The position numbers and the translations under genes are program-made. A model generated the notes under the pieces. That model ran no database searches. It saw only the letters and a program-made list of their open reading frames with translations, and was not told the origin of the DNA. Below are positions 1 through 6,543 of a DNA stretch of 6,543 bases, one piece after another. Numbering within the stretch: the first letter of the stretch is position 1; each line of letters opens with the position of its first letter. The stretch lies in the NCBI GenBank assembly GCA_003249625.1, contig QKII01000339.1:1-6543 (forward strand), given 5' to 3'. Source of the DNA: Propionivibrio sp. (lineage in GTDB: Bacteria > Pseudomonadota > Gammaproteobacteria > Burkholderiales > Rhodocyclaceae).

Positions 1-1
1 A

Positions 2-2641
2 TGCGCACTCACCGACGTCTTCTTCTGGGAGGAAGTGCGTCAGGGTCTGGCGCCAAACGAGCACCATTCCGAAGGCTCCTATCTTTGCGCAGACGGTGAA
101 TTATTAACGGCCAGCAAGACGATTGTTCGACCGCGCAGCCGCCCTGACTCACTGGTTGTCTGTGCCGTGCCGAGTGGCACGCTGAGGTGCACCGAAAGCG
201 CACTTGCCGACATGAGTGCGAGGCTACGCACGACGCTGGAAGCAACAGCCGACGGCATCCTGCTTGTCGACCGTGATGGCACCATCATCAACATGAACCA
301 TCAGTTCTCCGAATTGTGGCGCATTCCCGAAGAGTTGCTGCTGACACAAAACGATGCCGCGCTGCTGGACTTCATGGCATCCCGCGCACGCGATCCGGCA
401 GAGTACCGCATGCGCCTGTCAGTGATTCTCTCCGACAGCGACGAAGAGACGCTGGATCTTGTTCACCTCGACGACGAGCGGATTCTCGAGCGCAAGTCGC
501 GCCCGGCACGACAAGGCAAACTGATCATCGGCCGCGTATTTTCCTTCACCGACATCACCGAGCGCAGAAAAACCGAAACCCGCCTCAAGCTTGCTGCCAG
601 CGTTTTTTCGCATGCGAACGAAGGCATCATGATCACCGACGCAGCGGCCAATATCATCGAGGTCAACGATACGTTTTCCCGCATCACGGGTTATTCAAGG
701 GAGGAAGTGCTCGGCAAGAACCCGCGCATCTTGCGCTCGGGTCGGCATGACGAAACATTCTACAAAGACCTATGGAACAATCTGACGACTCATGGGCACT
801 GGCAAGGCGAAATATGGAACCGTCACAAGGACGGCGCGCAGTATGCGGAGCACCTGAGCATCACGGCGGTCAAAAACATTGATGAGACCGCCTTGCATTA
901 CGTCGCATTGTTCGCCGACATCACCGATTTGAAGGAGCATCAGCAGCAACTCGAACGCCTCGCCCATTACGACGCGCTGACCGGCATTCCTAACCGGGTG
1001 CTGCTCGCCGACCGTCTGCAACAGGCGATCGCCCAGTCCCGTCGGCATCAGCGCAGTCTCGCGCTGGTCTATCTCGACATTGACGGATTCAAGGAGGTCA
1101 ACGACGCTCACGGTCACGAAATGGGAGACCAATTGCTGATAGCCATCGCCCAGCGCTTGCGAGACACCTTGCGCGAGGGCGACACGCTGGCGAGATTGGG
1201 TGGCGACGAGTTCGTTGCCGTCCTTACCGACTTGGAAACCCGCAGTGAATGCGACGCTGTGCTGTCACGCCTTCTGCAGGCTGCCGCTTCACCGGTAAAG
1301 ATTCGCCAGCACGTCCTGCAACTGTCAGCCAGTCTTGGTGTCACCCTTTTCCCGCAGGATAATTGCGATGCCGACACACTGCTACGCCACGCTGACCAAG
1401 CCATGTACCAGGCAAAACAGGCTGGAAAAAACCGTTACCAGCTATTTGACCCGGAAGAAGACCGACTGACACGAACCCACCAGAAAAGTCTGCGGCGCAT
1501 CGACGAGGCGTTGGCGAACAACGAATTCGCACTGTTCTTCCAACCCAAGGTTAACATGCGTACGGGCGCCATTATCGGCGCAGAAGCCCTGATTCGCTGG
1601 CAGCACCCTGAACGCGGCGTGCTGCCCCCCAGTGAATTCCTGCCGTTGATCGAGGGGAGCGAACTGGCGATACGTGTCGGCGACTGGGTAATCGCTACTG
1701 CGCTCGCCCAGATGGTTACCTGGAAAAAGCAGGGGCTCGACCTCGCCGTCAGCATCAACGTCGCGGCCAACCACCTGCAGCAGAAGGATTTTCTTCCGCG
1801 ACTGCGCAACAAGCTGGCGAGTTTCCCGGAAATTCCGCCGGACAGGCTCGAACTGGAGGTCGTCGAGTCCGCCGCACTTGAAGGCGTAGCCCAGATTTCG
1901 CAACTGATTGAGGATTGCCAGACGCTGGGCGTGTGCTTTTCACTTGACGACTTCGGCACAGGCTACTCATCCCTGACCTATCTGCGGCGCTTGCCCGCCA
2001 GCGTCCTCAAGATCGACCAGAGTTTCGTCCGCGACATGCTCTGGGACCTTGACGATCTGGCCATCGTCGAAGGTGTCATCGGCCTGGCTACCGCGTTCCG
2101 TCGCACCGTAATCGCAGAGGGCGTCGAAACGTCCGAACACGGCGAACTCCTGCTCCGTCTCGGCTGCGACCTGGCGCAAGGGTACGGTATCGCCCGCCCG
2201 ATGCCTGCCGACGAATTGCCCGGCTGGATTGCCGAGTGGCGCCCAAACCCCGCGTGGTCAGCCCCGCGCAACACCTTCCCACAACGCGATGAGCTACCGA
2301 TCACCTATGCGGAAGTCGACCACCGGAACTGGATGAAGCAACTGGAGGAAGTCCTCGCCGATCCCGAAACCGCCACACCAGAGCTGGACAAAGGGAAATG
2401 CCGATTCGGCCATTGGTTTGAAGGCGAGGGGAAACGGCGCTACGGTCAGTTAGCCGGATACAACGACGTTGGCATACTGCACGACGAGGTACACAACCTC
2501 GCCCGCGAAATCGTGACGTTGCGCGCCATTGGCCAGACAGATGCCGCCAATCAGCGCTTTGGTGAACTACTCGCGGTGAGCAACGCCATGATTGCCGAGA
2601 TAAACACCTTGGGCACAGCAGCCGTCGCTGGTCGCAGCTAA
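2..2641 (+). CDS. PAS-PAS-GGDEF-EAL-CZB cyclic-di-GMP cyclase/phosphodiesterase (5' partial)
   Basis: Probable cytoplasmic sensor protein that makes and/or degrades cyclic-di-GMP. The frame is open from base 2, so the true start lies left of the window; the GTG at 35 has no special support. Counting that GTG as residue 1: residues 1-55 look like the end of another sensor module; PAS 1 is about 60-178, ending in DITERR; PAS 2 is about 184-300, with NDTFSRITGYSREEVLG and a closing DIT. GGDEF is about 310-472, with the signature at 389-393, DALTGIPNR near 313, metal-site D348 and an inhibitory-site RxxD at 380-383. EAL is about 486-731, with E517-A-L, N575, E608, E611, DDFGTG at 638-643, K659, E695 and Q715. 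All are key residues of active enzymes, so both activities look possible. The C-terminal CZB domain (about 760-860) has the expected zinc ligands H763, C789 (CRFGHWF), H816 and H820. CZB domains regulate cyclases such as DgcZ and chemoreceptors. No transmembrane segment is visible in this part. It converges on rluB. Confidence 0.93.
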   Translation, partial: CALTDVFFWEEVRQGLAPNEHHSEGSYLCADGELLTASKTIVRPRSRPDSLVVCAVPSGTLRCTESALADMSARLRTTLEATADGILLVDRDGTIINMNHQFSELWRIPEELLLTQNDAALLDFMASRARDPAEYRMRLSVILSDSDEETLDLVHLDDERILERKSRPARQGKLIIGRVFSFTDITERRKTETRLKLAASVFSHANEGIMITDAAANIIEVNDTFSRITGYSREEVLGKNPRILRSGRHDETFYKDLWNNLTTHGHWQGEIWNRHKDGAQYAEHLSITAVKNIDETALHYVALFADITDLKEHQQQLERLAHYDALTGIPNRVLLADRLQQAIAQSRRHQRSLALVYLDIDGFKEVNDAHGHEMGDQLLIAIAQRLRDTLREGDTLARLGGDEFVAVLTDLETRSECDAVLSRLLQAAASPVKIRQHVLQLSASLGVTLFPQDNCDADTLLRHADQAMYQAKQAGKNRYQLFDPEEDRLTRTHQKSLRRIDEALANNEFALFFQPKVNMRTGAIIGAEALIRWQHPERGVLPPSEFLPLIEGSELAIRVGDWVIATALAQMVTWKKQGLDLAVSINVAANHLQQKDFLPRLRNKLASFPEIPPDRLELEVVESAALEGVAQISQLIEDCQTLGVCFSLDDFGTGYSSLTYLRRLPASVLKIDQSFVRDMLWDLDDLAIVEGVIGLATAFRRTVIAEGVETSEHGELLLRLGCDLAQGYGIARPMPADELPGWIAEWRPNPAWSAPRNTFPQRDELPITYAEVDHRNWMKQLEEVLADPETATPELDKGKCRFGHWFEGEGKRRYGQLAGYNDVGILHDEVHNLAREIVTLRAIGQTDAANQRFGELLAVSNAMIAEINTLGTAAVAGRS

Positions 2642-2660
2642 ACTGAAGCAAACCGAAACG

Positions 2661-3620
2661 CTATTTTCCCCGACGCGGCGTGACGCGGCGTGTAACCGGC
2701 GGAACGTCCATCCCGAAATCGCCCATCAGTTTCTGCACTTCGCGCTCGTCCAGTTCGAGCACCTGCCCACGCTTGAGATTCGGTGGCAGGGCGAAAGGCC
2801 CGTAGCGTACCCGCATCAGGCGGCTGACCGTCACGCCGACCGCTTCGAACATGCGCCGCACCTCGCGGTTGCGCCCTTCGAACAGCGACACACGATACCA
2901 GTGGTTGGCACCATCGCCGCCTGCGTCCTGGAAGGTCGAAAACTGGGCCGGTCCGTCCTCAAGTTCGACCCCCTGCAAAAGCCGTTGCTGCGCTTCAAGC
3001 GACAAATCGCCCAACACGCGCACCGCATATTCGCGCACCAGGTTATTACGCGGATGCATCAGGTGATTCGCCAATTCGCCGGACGTGGTAAACAGCAACA
3101 GCCCGCTGGTGTTGAAATCGAGCCGCCCTACAGCTACCCAGCGCGAGCCGGAGAGACGCGGAAGCGAGTTGAAGACACTCGGACGATGATCCGGATCGTC
3201 GCGAGAAACGATCTCCCCCTCAGGCTTGTGGTAGATGATCACACGCGGTGGCCTGCTGAAGAATTTGAGGTTAACCAGCCGTCCATTGACCTTGATCCGG
3301 TCGGCCGGCGTCGCCGACTGGCCGATCTGCGCGGTTTCCCCGTTGACCGTAACGCGTCCGGCCGCGATCAGTTCCTCCATTTCCCGTCGCGAGCCGATCC
3401 CGCTCTGCGCCAGCAGCTTGTGCAGACGCTCTGACTTAACCGGCGCCTCCACGTGCCTACTGCGCTTCGTCGGAGCAGCCGGCCGCCCTTCCCTCTCCGG
3501 TCGTTTTTCCGGCGTCGCTTCTACGGTTTCGTGCTCATCGACAACCGGCTTGCGCGCGCGGGAGCGGCGTGAATCGGGCGACGCGGGGCGGAAAGGCGTA
3601 TTACGCGGTTTGTTGGACAT
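2661..3620 (-). CDS. rluB: 23S rRNA pseudouridine synthase, RluB type (RsuA/RluB/E/F family)
   Basis: Converts a uridine in 23S rRNA to pseudouridine (U2605 in E. coli numbering for RluB). The protein has 319 residues. Residues 1-60 form a basic, polar, low-complexity leader rich in R, K, P and E. An S4 RNA-binding domain follows at about 63-110 ([20 protein letters not shown]). The synthase domain spans about 125-300, with catalytic Asp168 in [12 protein letters not shown] and the family motifs [10 protein letters not shown] and [15 protein letters not shown] short basic tail closes it (RRVTPRRGK). RluB is favoured over RluE, RluF and RsuA because of the S4 sequence and the position next to scpB, a common neighbour of rluB in proteobacteria; the exact target uridine is inferred. 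The ATG at 3620 lies inside the end of scpB (20-nt overlap), which implies translational coupling; its Shine-Dalgarno is weak. It is the last gene of the cluster. Confidence 0.93.
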   Translation of the reverse strand: MSNKPRNTPFRPASPDSRRSRARKPVVDEHETVEATPEKRPEREGRPAAPTKRSRHVEAPVKSERLHKLLAQSGIGSRREMEELIAAGRVTVNGETAQIGQSATPADRIKVNGRLVNLKFFSRPPRVIIYHKPEGEIVSRDDPDHRPSVFNSLPRLSGSRWVAVGRLDFNTSGLLLFTTSGELANHLMHPRNNLVREYAVRVLGDLSLEAQQRLLQGVELEDGPAQFSTFQDAGGDGANHWYRVSLFEGRNREVRRMFEAVGVTVSRLMRVRYGPFALPPNLKRGQVLELDEREVQKLMGDFGMDVPPVTRRVTPRRGK

Positions 3621-4221
3621 CGGTCAGATCCAGGGTTTGGTTGATCATTTCCAGCGGCGGCAACTCGGACACACTGCGCAATCCGAGGTCGTCGAGGAAC
3701 TTCTTGGTGGTCGCCAGCAGTGCCGGGCGTCCAGGTGTATCACGGTGGCCTACGACGTCGATCCAGCCACGCTCTTCAAGCGCCTTCACTACCTGCGTCG
3801 CCACGGTCACGCCGCGGATTTCCTCGATGTCGCCTCGAGTCACAGGTTGACGGTAGGCGATGATAGCCAGTGTTTCCATCACGGCGCGCGAATACTTGGG
3901 CGGCTTTTCCGGATTGAGCCGTTCAAGATACGGCAGAAACTCGGCGCGCGTACGGAACCGCCAGCCGCTCGCCACCTGCACGAGCTCAAGCGGCCGCTCA
4001 GCCCAGTCGCCACGAAGATCCTCAAGCAGTTTACGCAGGACATCGCCGCCAATCTCGTCGGCGAAAACCTTTTTCAGATCATAGAGCGTCAATGGCTGCG
4101 TTGCGCTGAGCAACACCGCCTCAAGGACGCGCTTGAGCTGCGCCGGGTTATCCGGCGTCGTCGCTTCCGGCATCTCCTCCGTCGCCGGCGTCGTGTTCCA
4201 TTCCTTGTTCGCTTCGTCCAT
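3601..4221 (-). CDS. scpB: Segregation and condensation protein B
   Basis: Winged-helix subunit (kite family) of the SMC-ScpA-ScpB complex, which helps to condense and segregate the chromosome; as a dimer it binds the kleisin ScpA. The protein has 206 residues. After a polar N-terminus of about 25 residues, the first winged helix starts near [18 protein letters not shown]. The hallmark second region is [20 protein letters not shown] (109-128) followed by [10 protein letters not shown]. The typical closing motif [18 protein letters not shown] is at about 164-181. The start is uncertain: ATG at 4221 gives a 74-nt overlap with scpA and has a weak GTGAG 8 nt upstream. ATG at 4173 (residue 17) is preceded by GGAGGAG, but that sits almost against the start codon. 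Conserved sequence begins after residue 25, so either start would give a complete domain. The 3' end overlaps rluB by 20 nt. Confidence 0.93.
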   Translation of the reverse strand: MDEANKEWNTTPATEEMPEATTPDNPAQLKRVLEAVLLSATQPLTLYDLKKVFADEIGGDVLRKLLEDLRGDWAERPLELVQVASGWRFRTRAEFLPYLERLNPEKPPKYSRAVMETLAIIAYRQPVTRGDIEEIRGVTVATQVVKALEERGWIDVVGHRDTPGRPALLATTKKFLDDLGLRSVSELPPLEMINQTLDLTDVQQTA

Positions 4222-5041
4222 CGGTCAGTCTCACGTAAATCGGGGCAAACGCTTCCGATTGCGTCATTGCCAGCAAATGCTCGCGCGCCAGTTCCAGCAT
4301 GGCGAGGAAATGTACCACCAGCACCGGTGCGCCGAGCGTCACGTCGAACATATCGACGAACTCGACGAAGCCGCCCGCGTCCCGCAACTGACGCAGAATA
4401 ACGCCCATGTGCTCGCGTACCGACAGTTCCTCGCGCTGAATTGTATGCCGGGTATGGAGCCTGGCCTGCCGCACGATCGTTTGCCAGGCATCGCGCAAGT
4501 CCTCCGGACTGACTTCCGGCAGACGCCGGAGCATGGTTTTTTCGACCCACACCTCGGCCCAGTCGAAGTCCCGCTCGGCCTGAGGCAACTCGTCGATCCG
4601 ACGCGCCGCCTGCTTCATCTGCTCGTACTCGACCAGTCGGCGGACCAGTTCAGCGCGGGGATCCTCCGCCTCCTCACCCTCGACGCTCTTGATCTTCGGC
4701 AGGAGCATCCGCGACTTGATCTCGATCAGCATCGCCGCCATCACCAGATAATCCGCGGCCAGTTCGAGATTCTGCGAGCGCATCGCCTCGACGTAGGTCA
4801 GGTACTGCTCGGTCAGCGGCGCCATCGGGATGTCGAGGACATTGACGTTCGCCTTGCGGATCAGGTACAGCAACAGGTCGAGCGGCCCTTCAAAGGCATC
4901 GAGCATCACCGCCATGGCATCCGGCGGAATGTACAAATCGAGCGGCAACTGCTCGACCGGCTGCCCGTAGATGCGGGCGAGCGGTGTCATTGCCTCGCCG
5001 GAGGTCTCGGGAACCTGTTCGATTACAGTTTCATCGTTCAT
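4148..5041 (-). CDS. scpA: Segregation and condensation protein A (kleisin)
   Basis: Kleisin subunit that bridges the SMC heads and recruits ScpB. With the ATG at 5041 the protein has 297 residues. The N-terminal SMC-binding region carries the family hallmark [20 protein letters not shown] (49-68), followed by [19 protein letters not shown] and [20 protein letters not shown] (94-113). A charged linker with EGEEAEDPR follows, then a C-terminal winged helix ending near FAPIYVRLT (265-273). The last 24 residues are an acidic Gly/Asp-rich tail lying wholly in the overlap with scpB. The ATG at 5041 was chosen because AAGGAA lies 11 nt upstream; an in-frame TTG at 5077 would add 12 residues (309 in all) but has no good ribosome site. 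Betaproteobacterial ScpA proteins commonly carry an N-terminal segment like LYIPPDA (37-43 here) before the hallmark. The gene lies 48 nt after trpS. Confidence 0.92.
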   Translation of the reverse strand: MNDETVIEQVPETSGEAMTPLARIYGQPVEQLPLDLYIPPDAMAVMLDAFEGPLDLLLYLIRKANVNVLDIPMAPLTEQYLTYVEAMRSQNLELAADYLVMAAMLIEIKSRMLLPKIKSVEGEEAEDPRAELVRRLVEYEQMKQAARRIDELPQAERDFDWAEVWVEKTMLRRLPEVSPEDLRDAWQTIVRQARLHTRHTIQREELSVREHMGVILRQLRDAGGFVEFVDMFDVTLGAPVLVVHFLAMLELAREHLLAMTQSEAFAPIYVRLTDGRSEQGMEHDAGDGGDAGSDDAG

Positions 5042-5052
5042 CGGTTCATCGA

Positions 5053-5058
5053 TTCCTT
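5053..5058 (-). promoter_or_regulatory. Shine-Dalgarno of scpA
   Basis: The minus strand reads AAGGAA, 11 nt before the ATG at 5041. The spacing is longer than ideal, but this is the only good purine-rich site in the trpS-scpA gap. It supports the ATG over the upstream TTG at 5077, since it lies downstream of that TTG. Confidence 0.55.
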
Positions 5059-5089
5059 TTTCTCCGGTCGGCGACAACCGGCAACGACT

Positions 5090-6292
5090 TTACCGGTAGC
5101 TCAAACCCATCGAGGCACGAACGTCGCGCATGGTCTCGCGCGCCAGCTTGCTCGCCTTGGCGTTGCCGTCGGCGATGATGTCGCGCACCAGCGCCGGATT
5201 GTCCAGATAGGTCTGGGCACGCTCCTGCATCGGCGCCTGTTCCTTCAGGATGCCATCGATCACCGGCTGCTTGCATTCGAGACAGCCGATCCCCGCGCTG
5301 CGGCAGCCCTTCTGCACCCAGTCCTTGCATGCCTCGTCCGAATACACCTGATGCAGTTGCCACACCGGGCACTTGTCCGGATCGCCCGCGTCGGTGCGGC
5401 GCACCCGCGATGGGTCGGTCGGCATACGCTTGACCTTCTGCGAAACCGAAGCGGCGTCCTCGCGCAGAGTGATCGTGTTGTTGTACGACTTGGACATCTT
5501 CTGCCCGTCGAGGCCTGGCATCTTCGACGCTTCGGTCAGGAGGTAGCCGGGCTCGACGAGTATCATCTTGCCAGTGCCTTCCAGATAGCCCATCAGCCGC
5601 TCGCGGTCGGCGTGCGACAGGCTTTGCGTTTCCTGCACCAGCGCGCGTGCCTGCTCCAGCGCACCGGCGTCACCGTTCTGCTGGTAGCGTGTGCGCAAGT
5701 GCTCGAAGGAACGCTTGTTCTTGCTGTTGAGCTTGCCAACCGCCTCCTTGGCCTTTTCCTCAAAACCTGGTTCGCGACCGTACAGGTGGTTGAAGCGGCG
5801 CGCCAGTTCGCGCGAGAACTCGACGTGAGGGATCTGGTCTTCGCCAACCGGCACCTTGTCCGCACGGTAAATCAGGATGTCCGCGCTCATCAGCAGCGGA
5901 TAGCCGAGGAAACCGTAGGTCGTCAGATCCTTGCCGGCCAGCTTCTCCTGCTGATCCTTGTAGGTCGGCACGCGCTCCAGCCAGCCGAGCGGCGTCATCA
6001 TCGAGAACAGCAGATGAAGTTCGGCATGCTCCGGCACCTGCGACTGGATGAACAGCGAGGCCTTGTTCGGGTCGACGCCGGCGGCGAGCCAGTCGATGAC
6101 CATGTCCCAGGTCGCCTGTTCGATCCCGCGCGGATCGTCGTACTGCGTCGTCAGCGCATGCCAGTCGGCAACAAAAAACAGGCAAGGGTATTCGTTCTGA
6201 AGCCTGACCCAGTTTTTGAGCACGCCATGGTAATGGCCAAGGTGCAGGCTGCCGGTGGGGCGCATGCCGGAGAGGACTCGTTCTGCGTACAT
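5090..6292 (-). CDS. trpS: Tryptophanyl-tRNA synthetase, long form with a probable Fe-S cysteine motif
   Basis: Class I aminoacyl-tRNA synthetase that charges tRNA-Trp with tryptophan using ATP; cytoplasmic and essential. The protein has 400 residues, against 334 in E. coli. The Rossmann fold carries the HIGH-type signature HLGH at 17-20 within GSLHLGHYHG. The substrate-pocket region includes YPLLMSADILIYRADKVPVG (131-150) and EDQIPHVEFSRELARRFN (151-168). KMSKS is at 265-269. Between the LYG at 170-172 and KMSKS there are about 90 residues, some 70 more than in E. coli; this insert is charged and helical-looking. In the C-terminal half, C308, C330, C337 and C340 give C-x21-C-x6-C-x2-C, close to the [4Fe-4S] motif described for Thermotoga maritima TrpRS; C322 lies between. 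The ATG at 6292 starts just before the first beta strand and lies 4 nt after the protease stop codon. No clear Shine-Dalgarno is seen, which suggests coupling to the upstream gene. Confidence 0.96.
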   Translation of the reverse strand: MYAERVLSGMRPTGSLHLGHYHGVLKNWVRLQNEYPCLFFVADWHALTTQYDDPRGIEQATWDMVIDWLAAGVDPNKASLFIQSQVPEHAELHLLFSMMTPLGWLERVPTYKDQQEKLAGKDLTTYGFLGYPLLMSADILIYRADKVPVGEDQIPHVEFSRELARRFNHLYGREPGFEEKAKEAVGKLNSKNKRSFEHLRTRYQQNGDAGALEQARALVQETQSLSHADRERLMGYLEGTGKMILVEPGYLLTEASKMPGLDGQKMSKSYNNTITLREDAASVSQKVKRMPTDPSRVRRTDAGDPDKCPVWQLHQVYSDEACKDWVQKGCRSAGIGCLECKQPVIDGILKEQAPMQERAQTYLDNPALVRDIIADGNAKASKLARETMRDVRASMGLSYR

Positions 6293-6296
6293 GATG

Positions 6297-6543
6297 TCAG
6301 ATCAGCTGAAAAAGAAAGAGGATCAATTGTTTGAAGAAGGAGACAAACGGCCACATGATCAGGCCGAGAATATCGGTAAAGAGCAGCAGGAGCAGAATAG
6401 GAAATCCCCAGCGCTCGAGTTGCGAAAATTTCACGGCCAGGCGATACGGCAGCAGGCTGACGGCGATGCGCCCGCCGTCGAGCGGCGGCAGCGGAAGCAG
6501 ATTGAGCACCATCAGTACCAGGTTCACGTTGATCCCGGTGACT
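6297..6543 (-). CDS. Site-2 protease family protein (peptidase M50), C-terminal part
   Basis: C-terminal 81 residues of an integral-membrane zinc metalloprotease of the M50 (site-2 protease) family, which cuts substrates within the membrane. The frame is open to the right edge, so the N-terminus and the HExxH zinc site lie outside the window; the GTG at 6527 is an internal codon, not a start. The visible evidence is NLLPLPPLDGGR at 14-25, the family's third motif, in which D22 is the expected third zinc ligand. It lies in a hydrophobic segment that begins before the edge. Further hydrophobic stretches follow (about 45-63 and 66-81, such as ILLLLLFTDILGLIMWPFV at 49-67), consistent with the last membrane helices. 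The protein ends 4 nt before trpS. Its substrate cannot be told from sequence; the short form without a PDZ domain often found beside trpS is of unknown physiological role. Confidence 0.9.
   Translation of the reverse strand, partial: VTGINVNLVLMVLNLLPLPPLDGGRIAVSLLPYRLAVKFSQLERWGFPILLLLLFTDILGLIMWPFVSFFKQLILFLFQLI

Noticed and set aside
1..3. ATG at the first bases of the window as a gene start
   Set aside because: It is out of frame with the PAS-GGDEF-EAL protein, whose frame uses base 2 as its first codon position.
316..750. A 144-codon plus-strand frame inside the PAS region
   Set aside because: Out-of-frame reading of the PAS-coding sequence; Arg/His-rich and featureless.
1435..1959. 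Minus-strand open frames inside the EAL-coding region
   Set aside because: Opposite a conserved EAL domain with intact catalytic residues; the products are Ser/Arg-rich with no domain.
3235..4401. A 388-codon plus-strand open frame opposite rluB and scpB
   Set aside because: Shadow of two conserved minus-strand genes; Arg-rich low-quality sequence with no motif.
4133..6334. A 733-codon open frame on the plus strand, opposite trpS and scpA
   Set aside because: It is antisense to two clearly recognised conserved genes, has no recognisable domain and has skewed His/Arg/Leu-rich composition. Long antisense open frames are expected in GC-rich coding DNA.
6525..6527. GTG as the start of a small 76-residue membrane protein
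   Set aside because: The frame continues open to the window edge, and the sequence matches the C-terminal motif of M50 proteases, so it is an internal codon of a longer gene.

Overview
The window is a GC-rich bacterial chromosomal segment, densely packed with ordinary protein-coding genes. The gene order site-2 protease / trpS / scpA / scpB / rluB, the long form of tryptophanyl-tRNA synthetase and the PAS-GGDEF-EAL-CZB signalling protein all suggest a betaproteobacterium, perhaps in or near the Rhodocyclales. That placement is inferred from protein character, not from a search.

Layout: the left 2.6 kb (plus strand) holds one large c-di-GMP signalling protein. Its reading frame is open to the left edge, so its N-terminus lies outside the window. 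It has two PAS domains, a GGDEF domain, an EAL domain and a C-terminal CZB zinc-binding domain. The key residues of both catalytic domains are present. It converges, across a 19-nt gap, on a minus-strand cluster that fills the rest of the window.

The minus-strand cluster, in transcription order (right to left), is: the C-terminal end of an M50 site-2 membrane protease (cut by the right edge), trpS, scpA, scpB and rluB. Spacing is very tight: 4 nt between the protease and trpS, 48 nt between trpS and scpA, a 74-nt overlap of scpA with scpB, and a 20-nt overlap of scpB with rluB. They are probably one transcript whose promoter lies to the right of the window. The cluster joins translation (TrpRS, 23S rRNA pseudouridylation), chromosome condensation and segregation (the kleisin ScpA and its partner ScpB, which work with SMC) and membrane proteolysis.

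No RNA gene, mobile element, CRISPR array or gene-free stretch over 300 nt was seen, and I found no evidence of an undescribed system. The points most worth a second look are a cysteine pattern in TrpRS that resembles the [4Fe-4S]-binding type, a CZB sensor attached to an apparently bifunctional cyclase/phosphodiesterase, and the long scpA/scpB overlap.
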